From the NCBI GenBank assembly GCA_013396525.1, contig VWYX01000208.1, forward strand, positions 594,701-658,700: a stretch of 64,000 bases of DNA. The letters run 5' to 3'. The stretch is from Chaetorhynchus papuensis (taxonomy: Eukaryota > Chordata > Aves > Passeriformes > Rhipiduridae). The position numbers and the translations under genes were made by a program. Each line of letters opens with the position of its first letter. Positions within the stretch are counted from its first letter, which is position 1. Below, piece after piece: positions 13,234 through 28,200 of the stretch. A model generated the notes under the pieces. The model made no database searches, was not told the origin of the DNA, and worked only from the letters and a program-made list of their open reading frames with translations.

Positions 13234-16200
13234 GTGTTGCTGCTTTGGATTCCAACATTTCTGGGAAGATTGGTCTGCGAGCAGTTGTATATTATCTCTG
13301 CACTACAATCATTGCTGTAATCCTAGGTACTCAGTGATTCTGTAACTTTATAAATCATCAGCATTGCCTAATTACAAATGTACTGCACTGTAACATTACT
13401 AATTTCCCAAGACAGGATGTGGAGACAAGACAGGGAATCATACCAGACAACCTGACATTACTTGTAGCCAGATACAGAGAGAAGTTAGTCCTGCTGTCCA
13501 CAGCTCGGCCGTGTTCCTATCCAGTGTGAAGCCACAAGCAATTTCATCATATATTTCAGCTCAGGGAAGAATAGGAGCCATCTGCTGAGGTAAACAGTGA
13601 CCAGCAGTGAGAAAGCCGAATGAACATTAAAGGCCAACCTTAACTACAAAGTGAATTTCCTAAATAGCAAAGTGGTAGCTTGTTCCTGATTTTCAGATGT
13701 GAAAATAAGTAGTGTGTCACACCTGAAAGAATGACAGAAAATGCTGGTCATCTTGTTTCCTTTCTTAAATGTTTTTTCCCCCTCTGTCACTGCCAGGCTC
13801 CAATCCTACATCTCTGAAATCACATCTCCTCTTTCAGGAAGTTCATTCCTGACGAGCGTCATTGACATGTTCCATATTTGCTTAAAGAAACATCTTCAGC
13901 CAGCCTTCTTAAATAAGAAACAAAATAAAGTAGTCTATCTCATATGCTTGGGAAATTTCTGTGAGTACATAAGGAGGAATATTATTAAAGACTAACATTA
14001 GTATATATCTAACCTTGAAATTGTCCCAGCTCAGAGGTGTTAATCCAGACAATCTCCCAAGGTCCTTTCTCTTCTAAGTTGTTCCACGGTGTTATGACAT
14101 TACTTGTTTCATAATGCAGAGCTATGCGAATGCAGTACTGCTTTTAGTCACAGATGTCATTAGAAAGACTTGTTCCTGCCTGGTTGAAGGGTCATCCAAA
14201 CACCTCTTTCTCCTTTCTTGCTCCCTTCACTGAAATGTAGTAGTTTCATCTGCTTTGGATTTCTTCGGGCTTTTTTTAAGGAAAGAAAAAAAAGAAAAAA
14301 GAAAAGAATATGCATTTGGAAAATAATAATAGTAAAAATGCCTAAAATGAAGCCACTTAAGTAAATTAAAAATTTGTCATTGGTTTCTGTATTTACAAGG
14401 TCAAATCTAATATTTCTCAACCCACAATTTTTTATTTCTGTCTTTTTCTGAAGCCCTTCTCTTACATAGCTCTATTGCTACCTAACTTAACTAAAACACC
14501 CTGTGCCTTTGGGGTCACAGGACAGTGCACACTTGTATTCATATATGAAAGCTAGTAACAAGAAGAGCTGCATAAAGGAAGAGGTAATATTAATTAAATA
14601 TATTCACTCTGCAAAAATTGCACTACACTCACTTGAAGCCCAGTTAAAGTAATTTACCCTCTTGGTGAGCAGTAGTAATGTAGTACAATACATACAAAAA
14701 CAAAGCTAAAGTGATGAAGTCTAGGGGCAAGCCTGCAGGTAGCTCCTGTATTAGGGGAACCCACACATTAAAGGACACCACCTGCAGACTTTTCTTAACA
14801 TACCAGCATGAGCACCCAGGCGTTGATTTGAGCTCACAAAGAGTTTGGCTTCGCGGGATATACTGAGGAAGAATACACCAATGCCTCTGCTTGCACTGTG
14901 AGCTCTCTGCTTCTCCTTCTGCAGGAATTGTCCTAGTTGTGACCATTAAACCTGGAGTTACGCAAAGAGCAAGTGAGATTGACAGAGTGGGCAGTACCCC
15001 AGAAGTCAGTACTGTTGATGCCATGCTGGATCTGCTCAGGTGAGGTTTTCATTTTTAGTTTCCATATCCCCTTTGCAGAAGTCCAAACAAACACAAATAA
15101 AGCTGGGATATGTAATACAATAAAATGCTTTCTGATACTGTTTGGATTAATAAGGGGAGAATAACTTGTATTTCAACAACTTAGACATTTTAAAATATGC
15201 TCAAAGCAGTTTGTTTAAAAAAAGTCTCTTTACACCATGGACTTTGGTTAATAAACCAGTGACGAAAAATCCCTCCTTCACAGAAATTGACATGCAAGAT
15301 TTATCTATTATGAGGAAAAGATCCATAAAGGATTGGTGGATTACTGACTGGCAGCTTCTGTGTCATCCAGCATAGACAACCAGCTGAAATTGCAGTGCTG
15401 TGGTTCCGCTCCTCAAGGCAGGATGCAGAGTAACAGATGCAGTATGTAAAGATTTCCAAGGGTTCCACAGTCAAGAAGTTTGCTGTATCACCAGTATCTA
15501 AGGCAACCTTATAATATGTCTTTCCTTATTAGCATCATGTGTCTTTCCCCATTAGCATAATGGACAATGATAAATACTTTAAAGTGGTTAGAAGAAGGAA
15601 AACCCTAGAAAAGTCTGCAGAAAATATGTGCAGGTTTTCAGAGCTACTGTGTATAAGGAATTCTAAGAAAAATAACACAAAAAAGGCTGCATTTCCAGTA
15701 GAGGCTAGGTAGTTCCTTCAGAAATATTTCTGTTGATTATTTTTTTCTTCTGGTGTATTTAGTCTCTGTTCTGGGTCACTATTCCTGCCCACCATTTTGT
15801 TTTTGTAGAATTTTTACTTAATCTGTCATGTAAAAATCAACAGCCACATATCTAGTAGTTTGGGGGTTTGCTATAGATTATAGCTCAACTTCCTGCAAAC
15901 AAGTTTAAGACTGTAAATTAGGAGTTAAAAGATCTGAAATTCTCTTTTGAAGGAATTAGAATTCATTTTCCTACATATTTAGATTCAAAAATATGGATAA
16001 AAATAATGGATTGAAGATTCAAATCCAGACAATCTTGTAAAGATGAAGGGAAAACCCACACTTATACAAACTGAATAGGCTTTGCTTTAAAAACTTGAAA
16101 ACTAAAGGCAGGCTTTTGTGTCAGTTCTGCAAGGGAGATAAAAAACTTCTGCTTCAGCATATAAAATGCATTTTTCTGCACTGGACTGGATATTTACCAA

Positions 16201-19200
16201 ATACCTAATTAATGCTTTTGCAATTGTTTGAATCTGAAATTGTCATTTGGAAAGGAGTCACACAACTGCGTTGCACTATATCTCCTAATTTTTCAGTGTG
16301 TGAAAATGGTCCTTGACACCAGAATAAAACAGGAGAATTTACCATTAGCCAAGATTAATTTCTGAATTCAAAACTACAATAGAGCACACCAAATATCTGA
16401 TTCTTACAGCACAGCCTTTGTAAGAGGTTTTTAATTTTTCTCATCTGCCTAAATTTGACACATCCTGTAAAGATGGTGTGTCCTGTATTCCTTATGCAAG
16501 TCATGGAGATAATGCAACAGGGAAAAAATACACTGGGTTTAGTAGCTTACCAATAGAAATGTCAAATACTAAGAAAAAAGCCCAAAAGTTCAACGAGTTC
16601 AAGTATGAAAACAGTCGTTGGGATTCTTAAACTCTTAATTTCTTTGGACTCTCTATCTGCTGATGCTAAATATACTCCTTTCTGCTAAAAGAAACACAAC
16701 ATGATCTATTTTTTAAGCATCAAATTTTATCATTTTGTTGATAGCAAACAATTTTTTCCTAGTATGCTGTAATATTGAAATGCTTCTATGCTTGTTAACA
16801 GGAATATGTTCCCAGAGAACCTTGTTCAGGCCTGTTTTCAACAGGTAAGTTTGAACATTTCTCTTTACTTCTGTAGTTTTCATTGTTAGCCACATATTAT
16901 TTTCTTATGTCACAAAAATTTGTCAGGCAAGACTTATTTCTGAGAAGTCCAGGAATATCTTAATCTCCTATAAAAATGTGGGGTTCTAAGGCATCTTGGT
17001 TCCATTTCCATTACGATAAACACTCTGCTATCAGCTATTAAGTTCCAAAAAGACACTGTTTAAGAGCTGGATGCAGAATCCAAGCAGTATAAGACAAGAT
17101 ATTTCCTTTTGTGACAACAAGAGTTAGAAGAACTGTTTTATGAAGATCAGTTTCCTTGTTCTTAAGGTCCCTCAGTGTCTGATGAAGTTTGTGTAAGTTA
17201 GCCCTCACCCTGAAGCGTCTCACATCTAATGTCCATTGCCGGACCAAATCATTTGAAAGAAAAGGTTGATAAGTATAGATAATCTATTCGAGGCATCTTT
17301 CAGGAAAAGTGAGTGTTGCAAGATGAAAGAGGAAACTGCTGTCTATACATTAAACTTACCAGTTAACCTTTCCCAGAAATTTATATCCAATATGCTGCTG
17401 CACACAACTCACTTTATAAAACTTCTCTATGTTGTTTTTCTTATCATTTCTGGTCACCCAACACTAAAGGGACAGGCAGGCTCTTTTAGGGATCCTTGAC
17501 AGAATGATGGTGGCATTGAACTGTAGTTACTATTAAAGTTTTATTTTCTTTATGGAATATTATGATTAGCATAGCACAGAACTTACAATCAGAATAACAC
17601 AGGATTTCTGTGAGTAGAATCAGTGTAGTACAATTTTATAATAGCACCATTTAACTTACATTTTCTAATCAACTGGAACCACTGCAGATTGGCCAAATCT
17701 TACTACTAGGTTTGCTGTATCAACATAACAGCCATAATCTAGGCTTGAAAAACATATGAAAGAGTACAGGTTGGTCACTCAGTCCTCAGAGGAAGCAGAC
17801 AATGATGGAGGCATCCCTGACCACCAGGTCTCACTGTCCTGCAGCAGCTTTGGTCCAAGTTACTCATTAGGACTTGTACCTGCTTGGTTTTATGGACGGT
17901 GTACTTGGTGCTGTTACATTTCCCTGTTCTGTCACTGCATCATCAACACCACTTGTCTGGCTGGGTGCCTGGAACATTTAAGACAAATAAACTGAGAAGT
18001 AGTCAGCCTAGTGCCCAGGAATCTGGAGGCCAGTAGGGAGAGGAAGGGTAAGTCTATTTGGTTTGTCTGCTTGGTGCACAGGACCTTGAAGACCTGGCAA
18101 TGAGGGGAAAGGGAAATATGTAACCCATTTGACCACAAAGAATGGCTGTTTGCCTTACGTAATGGCATTAGTTATGCTGACCACGTCACCAAGGGCCTGG
18201 TTGTATCAGGTGCATCTGCTCTACAGACCTTTCCTGGCATGGCTGTCAGCAATTCTCTCCAGACTGTTTGTTCCAGCAAAAAATTCTTGCCATAATCCAG
18301 AGGTCTAGCTCATGCCCCATGAGACTGCAACATGTCCATGGGGTATCCAAGAGCCTGAGGAGCAGAATTCATAGCATATTATTTGTGAATCTCTTGTTTG
18401 ATCTACTCAGCTTCTGAGGTACAGAGCCCTGATGGCTCACATGAATTGGGAAGTAATGTCTTTGTCTATGTTTGCTACCTTCAAGTCAAATTGGTAAATT
18501 TATCTCTTATTTTTACTGGGCAAGGGCTATTCTTTGTCTATTCTTCAGTTTTCTCATGTTTCTAAATAAGTTCTTCTGTTGTTTTTTTTTTTTTTTAACT
18601 TTGCCAGTATAAAACCAAACGTGAAAAAGTTAAAGCTACAACTGCTGTGGATAAAAATATCTCCATATTTCCAGAAGAACCCACTACAACTGCTACAACA
18701 GCAAAGCCTTCAGAGGTGCGACCTTTATCCTTGTATTCCTTCATAATATATGAAGTAGGGAGAAAGAACATAGACTAAATTTGGTTTAGTTCATGTGGTT
18801 AGTGATGAAGAAATGAAAGGAAATAGCACATAGATGGATTTTAGCAGGAGCACAAAAGTTAATAAGTAAATGCTTAGAGGTCATTGCAAGTATCTTCCAG
18901 TAAGTTTAAGAACATCAGAGGAACCCACGGGTAACTGACCAGTCCAAAGACAATAGATGAAGATTGATTAAATTTATCTGCTTATGAATTGTTAATTTTC
19001 TGAGAAATTAAACAGTCACTGTGGAAAGACTAGATGTATATCACCATGAGATATTTGACTAGCAATGACTGTAACTGTAAGCACTAGAGAAGAAAATTAG
19101 TTGAAAATAATAAATATTTTTAAATGGAAAACAAAACAGAATGAAGCATTTGTTAATTAACAGTTTGTTACTCTGAAAAAAAAAGTACAGAAACAAAAGT

Positions 19201-22200
19201 GAAGAAGAGATTTATCAAGCTTTTCATTAGAGGTGTGGAAAGCTTATGGGCCTTAATGGTGTATGAAGCCTAGACTTACTCTGGAGGAGAGGGAGAAAGG
19301 AATTCAAGAGAATGTGAACACAGAACTACAAACAGTACCAAATCAATATACATTTTATTATACTCCTTCCAAATTTCATCTCAAAGTAACAATAGCATGG
19401 GAACATGAGCTATTTTAAGAGACATTAATATAGGATTGTAGTGAAGAATTGCACCCTTTCCTTCATATGTTCATGCTGCACAGAAGAATGCATGAATACC
19501 TCTTTAGTAGGATTTTTATGTTATGTGCATACAATTCTCCTATAAATTATGCAATTGCATTGATGTCCCATTTGTTATGCAGTGGTGAATTTATCTCAAA
19601 TCCAGATACAAACCCTTGATTTGCTCAGAAACAAACACAAGGATTCTACATCTGTGTTTTCTTCTCCACAGTGGGGAGTAAATATTGAGTGTAGGGGAGT
19701 AAATCTTGAAAGCATGGCTGTGGATACCTAGACCTTGCCATACCTCATGTCAGAAGTCTATAGAAAGGATAACACAAAGGGGTGTTTTTTAAGGGGTGTT
19801 TTACTACCTGCTAGGGTTTGGTCAGATCCTTGCATGGCTTTAAAATAGGAAGTGTTCATGTTCAGTTTTGTGCATTCCTGAACTTGCCCACTTGGCACTT
19901 TCAGAAAGCCAATAGAGTGGCTGGGAAAGAGCTTCATGTCATTCAAAAAAAAATCTAAATGTATTTTCATTTTAGAACTCTTTAAAGTAAATTCATTATT
20001 TTCTGATAGTACTTTTTTTCTCTTGATTCCAATCTATAGAACAAAACCCAAGAATATAAAATCGTGGGCATGTATTCCAATGGCATCAATGCACTGGGGT
20101 TGATTGTCTTTTGTCTTGTTTTTGGAATGGTTATTGGGAAAATGGGAGAGAAAGGACAAGTGCTGTTGGATTTCTTCAATGCGCTGAACGAAGCTACAAT
20201 GAGAATAGTTCAGATAATTATGTGGTAAGTCCAAGGATATCCTGGCATTTCCTAACAACTTCTTTAAGTGTCTTTTGTTTTTGAAGAGGCAGGAGTGGAC
20301 TCAGACTTCATGTTTGCTTTTGCATAGTGCTTTACAGAAATCAACTTTCAAAGAAAGGTTAGTAAAAATTTTCCTTTCTACAGAATTTGATTCTTTTGAG
20401 GAAACTGGAGACGGGGCTTCCACTTAATATATACTAAAGAAACAGTCCTATTGGTGTACAAGAAACTTGAGTTTTTTAGACATTCTTGCTAGATGTTTAT
20501 AAAAACTAGTGCACTAGTGACTTGAGGACTCTTTTGAGGATAAGTATTACCACCCATATGCCCTTCTGAGTCTTGAACATTATTCCTTGACAGACATTAT
20601 GTTCACAGAAAGCTGTCCTTGGATCTAAGTTCCTTTAGAAATATGAATTAGTATGTAAGCCACAGCACAGAGCAAAATTCAAAATGGTATGCAAAATGCA
20701 ACTTAGCATCATTTACCTCCTGCTAATGGGTTTTTTGACTACATTCTCTTAATAATCTCAGACAAGAAAAACAAATTTAAAATACAGAAACTCATCTGAT
20801 AGTATTTGGACTTGACAGCTATTCACAGCTCTTTGTCTGTTCAAATCACAATTACAGGATCAGAACTGTAAGTACACACAATTTCTTCCAGAGTTTGATC
20901 CTACATATGGAGTGCCTTGTGCCATTTACTGCAGTACTCTACTCATATGCACGTTTCACACCAGTATCTTGTCATATCTGACCCTTCCATGGATTTTTCT
21001 TACATCCCAGCACACTAAGATGTCTGTAAAACCATAAACCTGTCCAGGGTTTAGTTGCACTTTTTGCTCCTTAAAGAAAGGTAAATTAATTTCTCCAACT
21101 GGTCCTATGCTAAGCAGCTAGTTTAGTCCCAGGCTAAGTTACAGCCCTGTGAGATAGGCTGCCTCACTCTGCAGAAAATTACCAACAGCAAGACCCCAGA
21201 CCTAGCACATGCCATATAGGAATTTACTTATAAATTTATTATATATTTTATTATTTATTATCTTGCATGTGCCAGAAGCTGTGGCTACAGACTCCCTGAG
21301 TTTCTACAGATGTGGGAGCTGTTGTTTGAAACAAGATGGAGTTTTGTGCTGAAAGTATGAGGAATTAATTCTGTTTTCATCAAGTTCAGTGCTTAGAGGA
21401 ACTAGATATCCCTGCTTTCTACAGGGATAAGGTACAATTTTGTTTATGAGACAGCAGACATACATCTTACAAATTTATAATTTCTATTTTTAAATGGATA
21501 TATTTTATATATTCACAAATTTCTAGATTAATTTACATTGCTCAAAGCTCTGAAGTAGTAACTTGTCTCTGTGGCAGCCTGCTCTCTGGAACCAAAAAGA
21601 ATGCAGTGGAACTGGTGCTAACATAATTCCTGATCTTTCCCTTGAATTTTCTGTAGGCAGTAGCCTATGCAGCTGTTCAGGTACATAAGGCATGGCCTTG
21701 TGCAGGTGACACAGATACAGCCCACAGTGCTGCAGGGCAGCTCCTATAGCTCCAGGAAACCTTTCCCCTCTGTGTGGGATTACGGAATATGCAGATACTG
21801 GTCTCAACACTGCCAGCTCCCACCCCCAGGGAAGCCTGTGGCTATACAAAAACATTGGCTGTGACAGGGTATATGCCCATACCCCTTCCCAACTTCTGTG
21901 TATTCTGTAACACCAAGTTATACAATACCAGCTAGAGTACATGTAGAGTTACATTCACTTTGATTTTCCGTCTTTATTCATTACCTCTGTTGTAACCTTG
22001 CTGAAAATTAATAAAGTCTATTGTATAACATAATAAAAAAAAAAAAACTGTTGTTGTGAAATAGGATATCAAAACATATTTTCTGTCTGTTTTAAAAAAT
22101 TACTCCGGGAGAGAAATTATTTCATGGTGAGCATGCAGTATTTCTGAGAATAAAATTTTATAGCTTTATTTTTGCTTTCTAGGTATATGCCAATTGGTAT

Positions 22201-25200
22201 CGTGTTTTTAATTGCTGGGAAGATACTAGAAGTTGAGGACTGGGAAATCTTTCGTAAATTGGGTCTTTATATGGCTACAGTAATAAGTGGGTATGTCATT
22301 TCTTAAAGATGGAATTGTATGTATGAAGTTTTGGAGCTCAGTTGATTACCACTCAGTTTTCCACCACATCAGTCTTTTAGGTCAGAGACAAAAATTCTCA
22401 TTAGTGAAAATTATGTGAGGATGCGTGAGGATGGTTTGAATCCATGTTTTGCTGGATGCATGTTTTGTTTTTAAAAGTCAATGTCTTGCATTCTAAAAAT
22501 ACCAAAATGCAAATGCAAATGCTTTTCTTGTATTCATTGTTTCATCTTCACAGCCTGTGCTGAAGCAGAAAATACTGTTGTATAAAGGTTGAGGTTATGA
22601 ATTATGTCTTACTGGGGCTTGCCAGCCTATCAAACATACCTAAATATGTGAATTATGTTGGGAACCTCCACAGGATTTTTGAGCCCAGGGTGCAGCAGCA
22701 TAGACCAAACTTTCCCTGATGAATACAAATGCATAGTAAGAGCAGTGCACAATAAATGATGCCAAAGAGACTGATCCCCTCCCTCCCCAGCACTGAGTAG
22801 ACAGCTGACATCAAGAGAAGCCCTGGGGATTGCATGATTTGTTAATTCCTCCTTCAAGGTTAGGGTAGATGGTGAGGCTGCAAAAGGAAAAGTTGCAATC
22901 TGAGTAACATAGCCAAGCATCAGAACTTTTTTCTATTCTTTTTCTTAGCCATTGTCTATGTAGAATAACCTGGGTGCAGGAGGTTACACCTGCACAACGT
23001 GGAGCCTTTCAGCAGTGGAACTTTAAAATAACTGCTCCAGATTATTATATATCTCTGAAGACTATCCTACAAAGGACCCTTTTGTCAGATAAATGGATAT
23101 TACAGTCCCAATACGTTAAATGCATTTAAATTTCTATTTCCAGTTCAGTGAAGCATAGCTTTCTAGGCTGTCTTGGTCCATTACCTTAGCATCCAGTCCT
23201 ATAATTCCTAAGATTTATATATGTTTTGTCTAGAGGCTAGATCCAAAGTTGTTCAAGAGTTTTTCCCCACACTTTATGCTATTCTTCAAACGTCATTCAC
23301 GCACTTTCTGACAGCCAGGCGAAGAGAGTGGTAATATATTAGTCTTAAATGCAAACTACTTTATAAATAGTCAAGAAGGATCTCTGGGGTTTTTGCATTA
23401 ATCTGTGCTAGATAAGCACATTTATTTCAAGGTTGTTTTGTTTTATTCATAAGCTAGTATGTTTGGACTAGCTGTTTGAAAATCAGAGATAAAATTTCTT
23501 TCTAAATAAGAATTACAGCTCCAGAAATAGCACTGATTCATTACTTTTTCAAAATGGTACAGACATGAGTGCAAGTTATGTTCATCTAATGCATTATTCA
23601 GTTTTTTGTGAGTATTTGTTTGCACTTGGAAAATAAGCCAGATTTTTAAAGGTTTCAAAAGTTGGTATTTACTAAGAGACGATAAATCAAGACTAATATT
23701 TTCTATACTAACTATAAATGACACCCCAAACACAAGCTAGATAGAAGTCATTGACAGAATGACAGTGTATCATTCCTGCAGGTCTTCTGTGTTACTAACT
23801 CCAGTTAACTCAGAGGAGGAATATGTCGGATGGATTACTACAGGCTTTTGACTTCAGTTTTACATCAGATAGGAAGTTTTACAGTTTTAGATGTGATAGC
23901 AAGTTTTATGACTATCTACCTATCAGTTACTGGTTACAGGTTACTATTTGTACTGTGACAAGGCAAGTTTTCCTTAAGATGTGTGTGAAGACACAGTGCC
24001 TTCTCCAAAGTACATTGCCAAGTAAACTGCTATTACATGGTCTCCTGTTTAGCTGATAACCATGGGTTTGACAGGCACAACAATTTTAAGTAGATTCCCG
24101 GGTGCCATCAAAAACATTCTGTGTAGTGAGCACCTTTGCATCCTTGGAGAGAAAAAGTCTCTGTTGCAGCAAACATGACACCATTTTCCCTGATGGGTGC
24201 TCAGGTAGATCTCTGCAGCATTTCTGCCTCCTGCAGAGTAGCCTCCCGTGTGTGCTGCTCAAGGTGTTGTGGGAAAGGGCTAACAGCAGCACATTCTCTG
24301 CAAAACTGACCATCAGGGAGAGCATGTTGCAATCACATCACAGGAGCAGATATGGACACGTACACACAAGGCCTTAGGCTGCAGGGAAAAGGTGGTTGTT
24401 GTACATTTTTCAGCCTGCAAGAATACCCTTTTTTCTTACCTCTCAGGAAAAAGGAGAAAAGTTGCTCTTTGTTTAGGTTTCTTAAAAACTGCTGTTCCCA
24501 CTATCACTTTGGTTTTCATTCTTATATGTTTAACCTTGTCTGTTTGCAGTGTATCCTGTTCACTGGCATCTTCTGTAACTGCTTATCATCCTCTCTTTAA
24601 CCTTGAACCTGAAAATAACAGGTTATCTTAAACATTTCTTGTATTCCTTATGAAGATAATTGTGCAAGAGCATGAGTACTGGTGTGTCTTATCCTCTGCT
24701 TTCTTTCCTTTAAACTCCCTATCCAGCTCACCTTCTTGCCAGCTTTATTATTCATGATCTTCCACAGCCTCAGCCCTACCAGCACTCATCCACCATTGTC
24801 TGCAGATCATCTCAGTGTCTATGTCTCATTCAGGTCACCATGAGGGAACAGACTTCCCCCGTGTCTTTCGTCCAATTTGCCACTAAATATCTCAAGATAT
24901 CTCTCACCATTAATGGTTGCAGAGTCTGGATGAGGACATTTTAGAAGTTACAGCAGGGGAAAGTCAAAGTGGAGACATAATTTAAGTGCCAGAGGGAACT
25001 CAGGCTGAAGTGGGGGAAAAAAAAGGAAGCTGCAGCAAGTAGACTCTCCTTGCCTGTGCCTTTGTCTCTTCTGAGAGCAGCAAGGCAGCTGCATCCCTGT
25101 GAGGGATATTCCTATAAGGAATGTCTGCTTGGGATTCTGAGGGACAAGATTCTTCCTAACTTAAAAATGAATGCTATTAGAATTTCTATGTTCAGTTACT

Positions 25201-28200
25201 GATTATGATTTTTGGTATAAAAATTTCTGCTGCTTGCTGAGAATTACATTTTATAAACAAAAATAAATATTACTTGAAATTTGTTTCATGAAAATCGTTA
25301 GTAGAAAAGCAGATATACACAAATACTTTATTTTGAATAATGTCATGTTCATGCTGCTAAAAAGGTGCAGATCTAAATTTTTCAAATAACTAAGTCAGTA
25401 TGCTTTAGGCTTAGACATACTTGAAATGCTTTCTCTCATTAACATTTTATTAAGACAGCAAATGGCATGCATACCACTTAATTTTTTTTCTTAATTGTGC
25501 AGAATTCAGTTTGTTCTCAGACATGTCACGAACCTAGCAATTTATACAATGATGCCTTGTGGTGGTGCATGTATAAATTGCTAGGCTTCTTTCTAGAATT
25601 ATTTACAAAATTTTATCAAGGTATGTTGCATGCTATTACTTACATTCCACTAAATATGTCATATGTTCCCATACAGAATGAAAAGTTTAATGCCTGACAC
25701 TTTTAAAAATATATTTTTTCCAAGGAAACAAATATGTAGGTTTTGTGGGTGATTTTTATTTGTGATGTTTTGGATTTTTGTATTCTTAACTACTGCTATC
25801 TTAATTGTCTGGTTTTGGCAGAACAAATGGTACCATGATTTACTGCTATCTTTATCAACTGCTCTGAAACCATAAAGTACTATTACAACACGGGAATGTG
25901 CACATGAACATATTGTGAGGACAGAATAAAAATTCCAAGGTCATATGTGACAACAGTTTTGGGGTTTATGTTTCCAGGCTATGTAATAATTTCTTTTCAC
26001 AAAAAGCTGATGTTGCTATAATTGCAATCTTCGAACATAGGGAATATTTCACAGACCCTTCAAATATATTTCATTTCAAAGGTACTTACAGCAGTCATTT
26101 TACCTCTAATCTTAATGCCCACAAGCTCTGCATTCATGTGCATTCAGGATTACTGCACAGCGTTCAAAATTAATGCATAAGTTGAAGGATGAATTTGTCC
26201 CTGAGACCTATACAAATATCCAGGCAAACAGATCTGAGCTGTTAAAGTCAAGAGGGCAAGTTGATCTCCTATGAGTCAATCCACTTAATTTTAAAAATTA
26301 ATAGTTTCAAAATATGGTATTTCAGATTCTTACAACATCAGAAATGCTTAGACTACATATATCTCCTTTAAACACTCTGAAATATGTCACTACATTTTAA
26401 TTGTAGACCCGAGCTTACACAGTTTTCCCCAGAGCAGGTATTGATTTTTCTAAAGGTCCATGTTTGAAGTTTCTGCAGAAAAATGTGCATTTCAGCTCTA
26501 CCTGACCAGAAAGCATATTTACCTTTATTTCCAAAACATGTTCTGTAATAAGGGCAGACAAACTGAGAATAATAATTTGATTTGGTTTTCTGATTTGTCT
26601 GTGGTTTGCATTTTAAGGATTTGGCAGAAGAGTGAAGTGTTTTAGTGTTATTTCAAATCACCCTCTGCATATCAGTTTAAATAGTATGTATTAGTTTAGG
26701 CTTCTCATTTTCATCAGTTTAAAATTATTTCCAAGTCAATTCTTGTTCAGCTTAGGAAACAGAGACAATTCATATATGGTCTCTCCTTCCTTTCCAAAAG
26801 GAAGCGTTGAACAGCATTGGTCTGCTTTTTATTAACGTGGCATTCTCTCTAAATTTTGCACATATGTGTCACTAAAGTCACCTTTAGTGTTTCATAAGTG
26901 TACCTGAGGACAGAGCTGGGTACCTATTATCACCATTTTAGTAAAGCAAGACAATGAGGTGGATCAATTTGTTTAACTAGTTGATTTTATTTTGCAGACT
27001 TGCAATCCATTCCAGTATAATTCTGCCGCTGATCTACTTAGTAATAGTAAGGAAAAATCCTTTTCGGTTTGCCATGGGGATGGCTCAGGCACTTCTGACA
27101 GCCCTCATGATCTCTTCCAGGTAAACAAAAGAAACATCTTTTCTGTAATGTACCTAGTAGTATCTGCATTGTTTGTGGTCTGATTTTATTGCTACTTTGT
27201 TACAATCCCTGGTATCAGCTGGACAGTTCTCAGTCCCCTGCAGGCTGAAATACTGCTTTCATCATTATTTCTGTCGTACCCAAGGGCCCTACAGAGTGCA
27301 TTAGCCTTACTCTCCCAGGAGGAGGCAGTTCTTTGCCATTCAGTTTATTAGTCACAGACTTGGCAGAGTGCAAGCTGTTGCATAAATTTGGTGACTAGAC
27401 CATGGCAATTTTACCATGTAATTTTGAGAACAGCTAACACTTAGATATTTCTTCCAATAACTAGAAGGTATAATAAGAGTTGCTTCGCTTTTTCATAGTG
27501 CAGCCTTCCTTCCTGCCTTAGATCTCTGTTTGAGTCATAAAGCAGATCATGCTCTGAGGAAAAGGAAACATAATGGAAATGGTGTGTTGTTGCCTGCACT
27601 TACTTTATGTGTTTCATTATATGCCAGTTCAGCAACTTTGCCTGTCACCTTCCGCTGTGCAGAAGAAAAAAACCTGATTGACAAAAGAATCACGAGATTT
27701 GTTCTTCCAGTTGGAGCTACCATCAACATGGATGGCACAGCTCTTTATGAAGCAGTAGCAGCTGTATTTATTGCACAGCTGAACGACTTAGAACTGGATA
27801 TCGGCCAAATAGTTACCATTAGGTAAGACTAAAGCCATTACATGCATTTTGTGGAAAGTGAGCTTTTTTGTGAAGGGTGCATTAACTTTGGATACCCCGT
27901 GGGAAAGTTTAAACAATCATTCACGGCACAGGAAATAACAAACATTCTCACTTCTTGATCCAAGGCCTATCCAGTGCAAACTGATGAGGAGGTAGGTTGG
28001 GCCAGGATATGCAGCTGGTATACAGCACTGTTCTGGAAATTGCCATTATTCTTCCCTGCAAACACTCACAACCCTAACTCAGCCTCTACCTTTGATCTGT
28101 CCAGTTTGCTTGTTAGACATGTGTTGCCTGTTGTTCTGCAGTGTAACCGTAACAGTATGTCAGTACATGGGTTGTCCTATAAGCTTGACACCTGACTTTG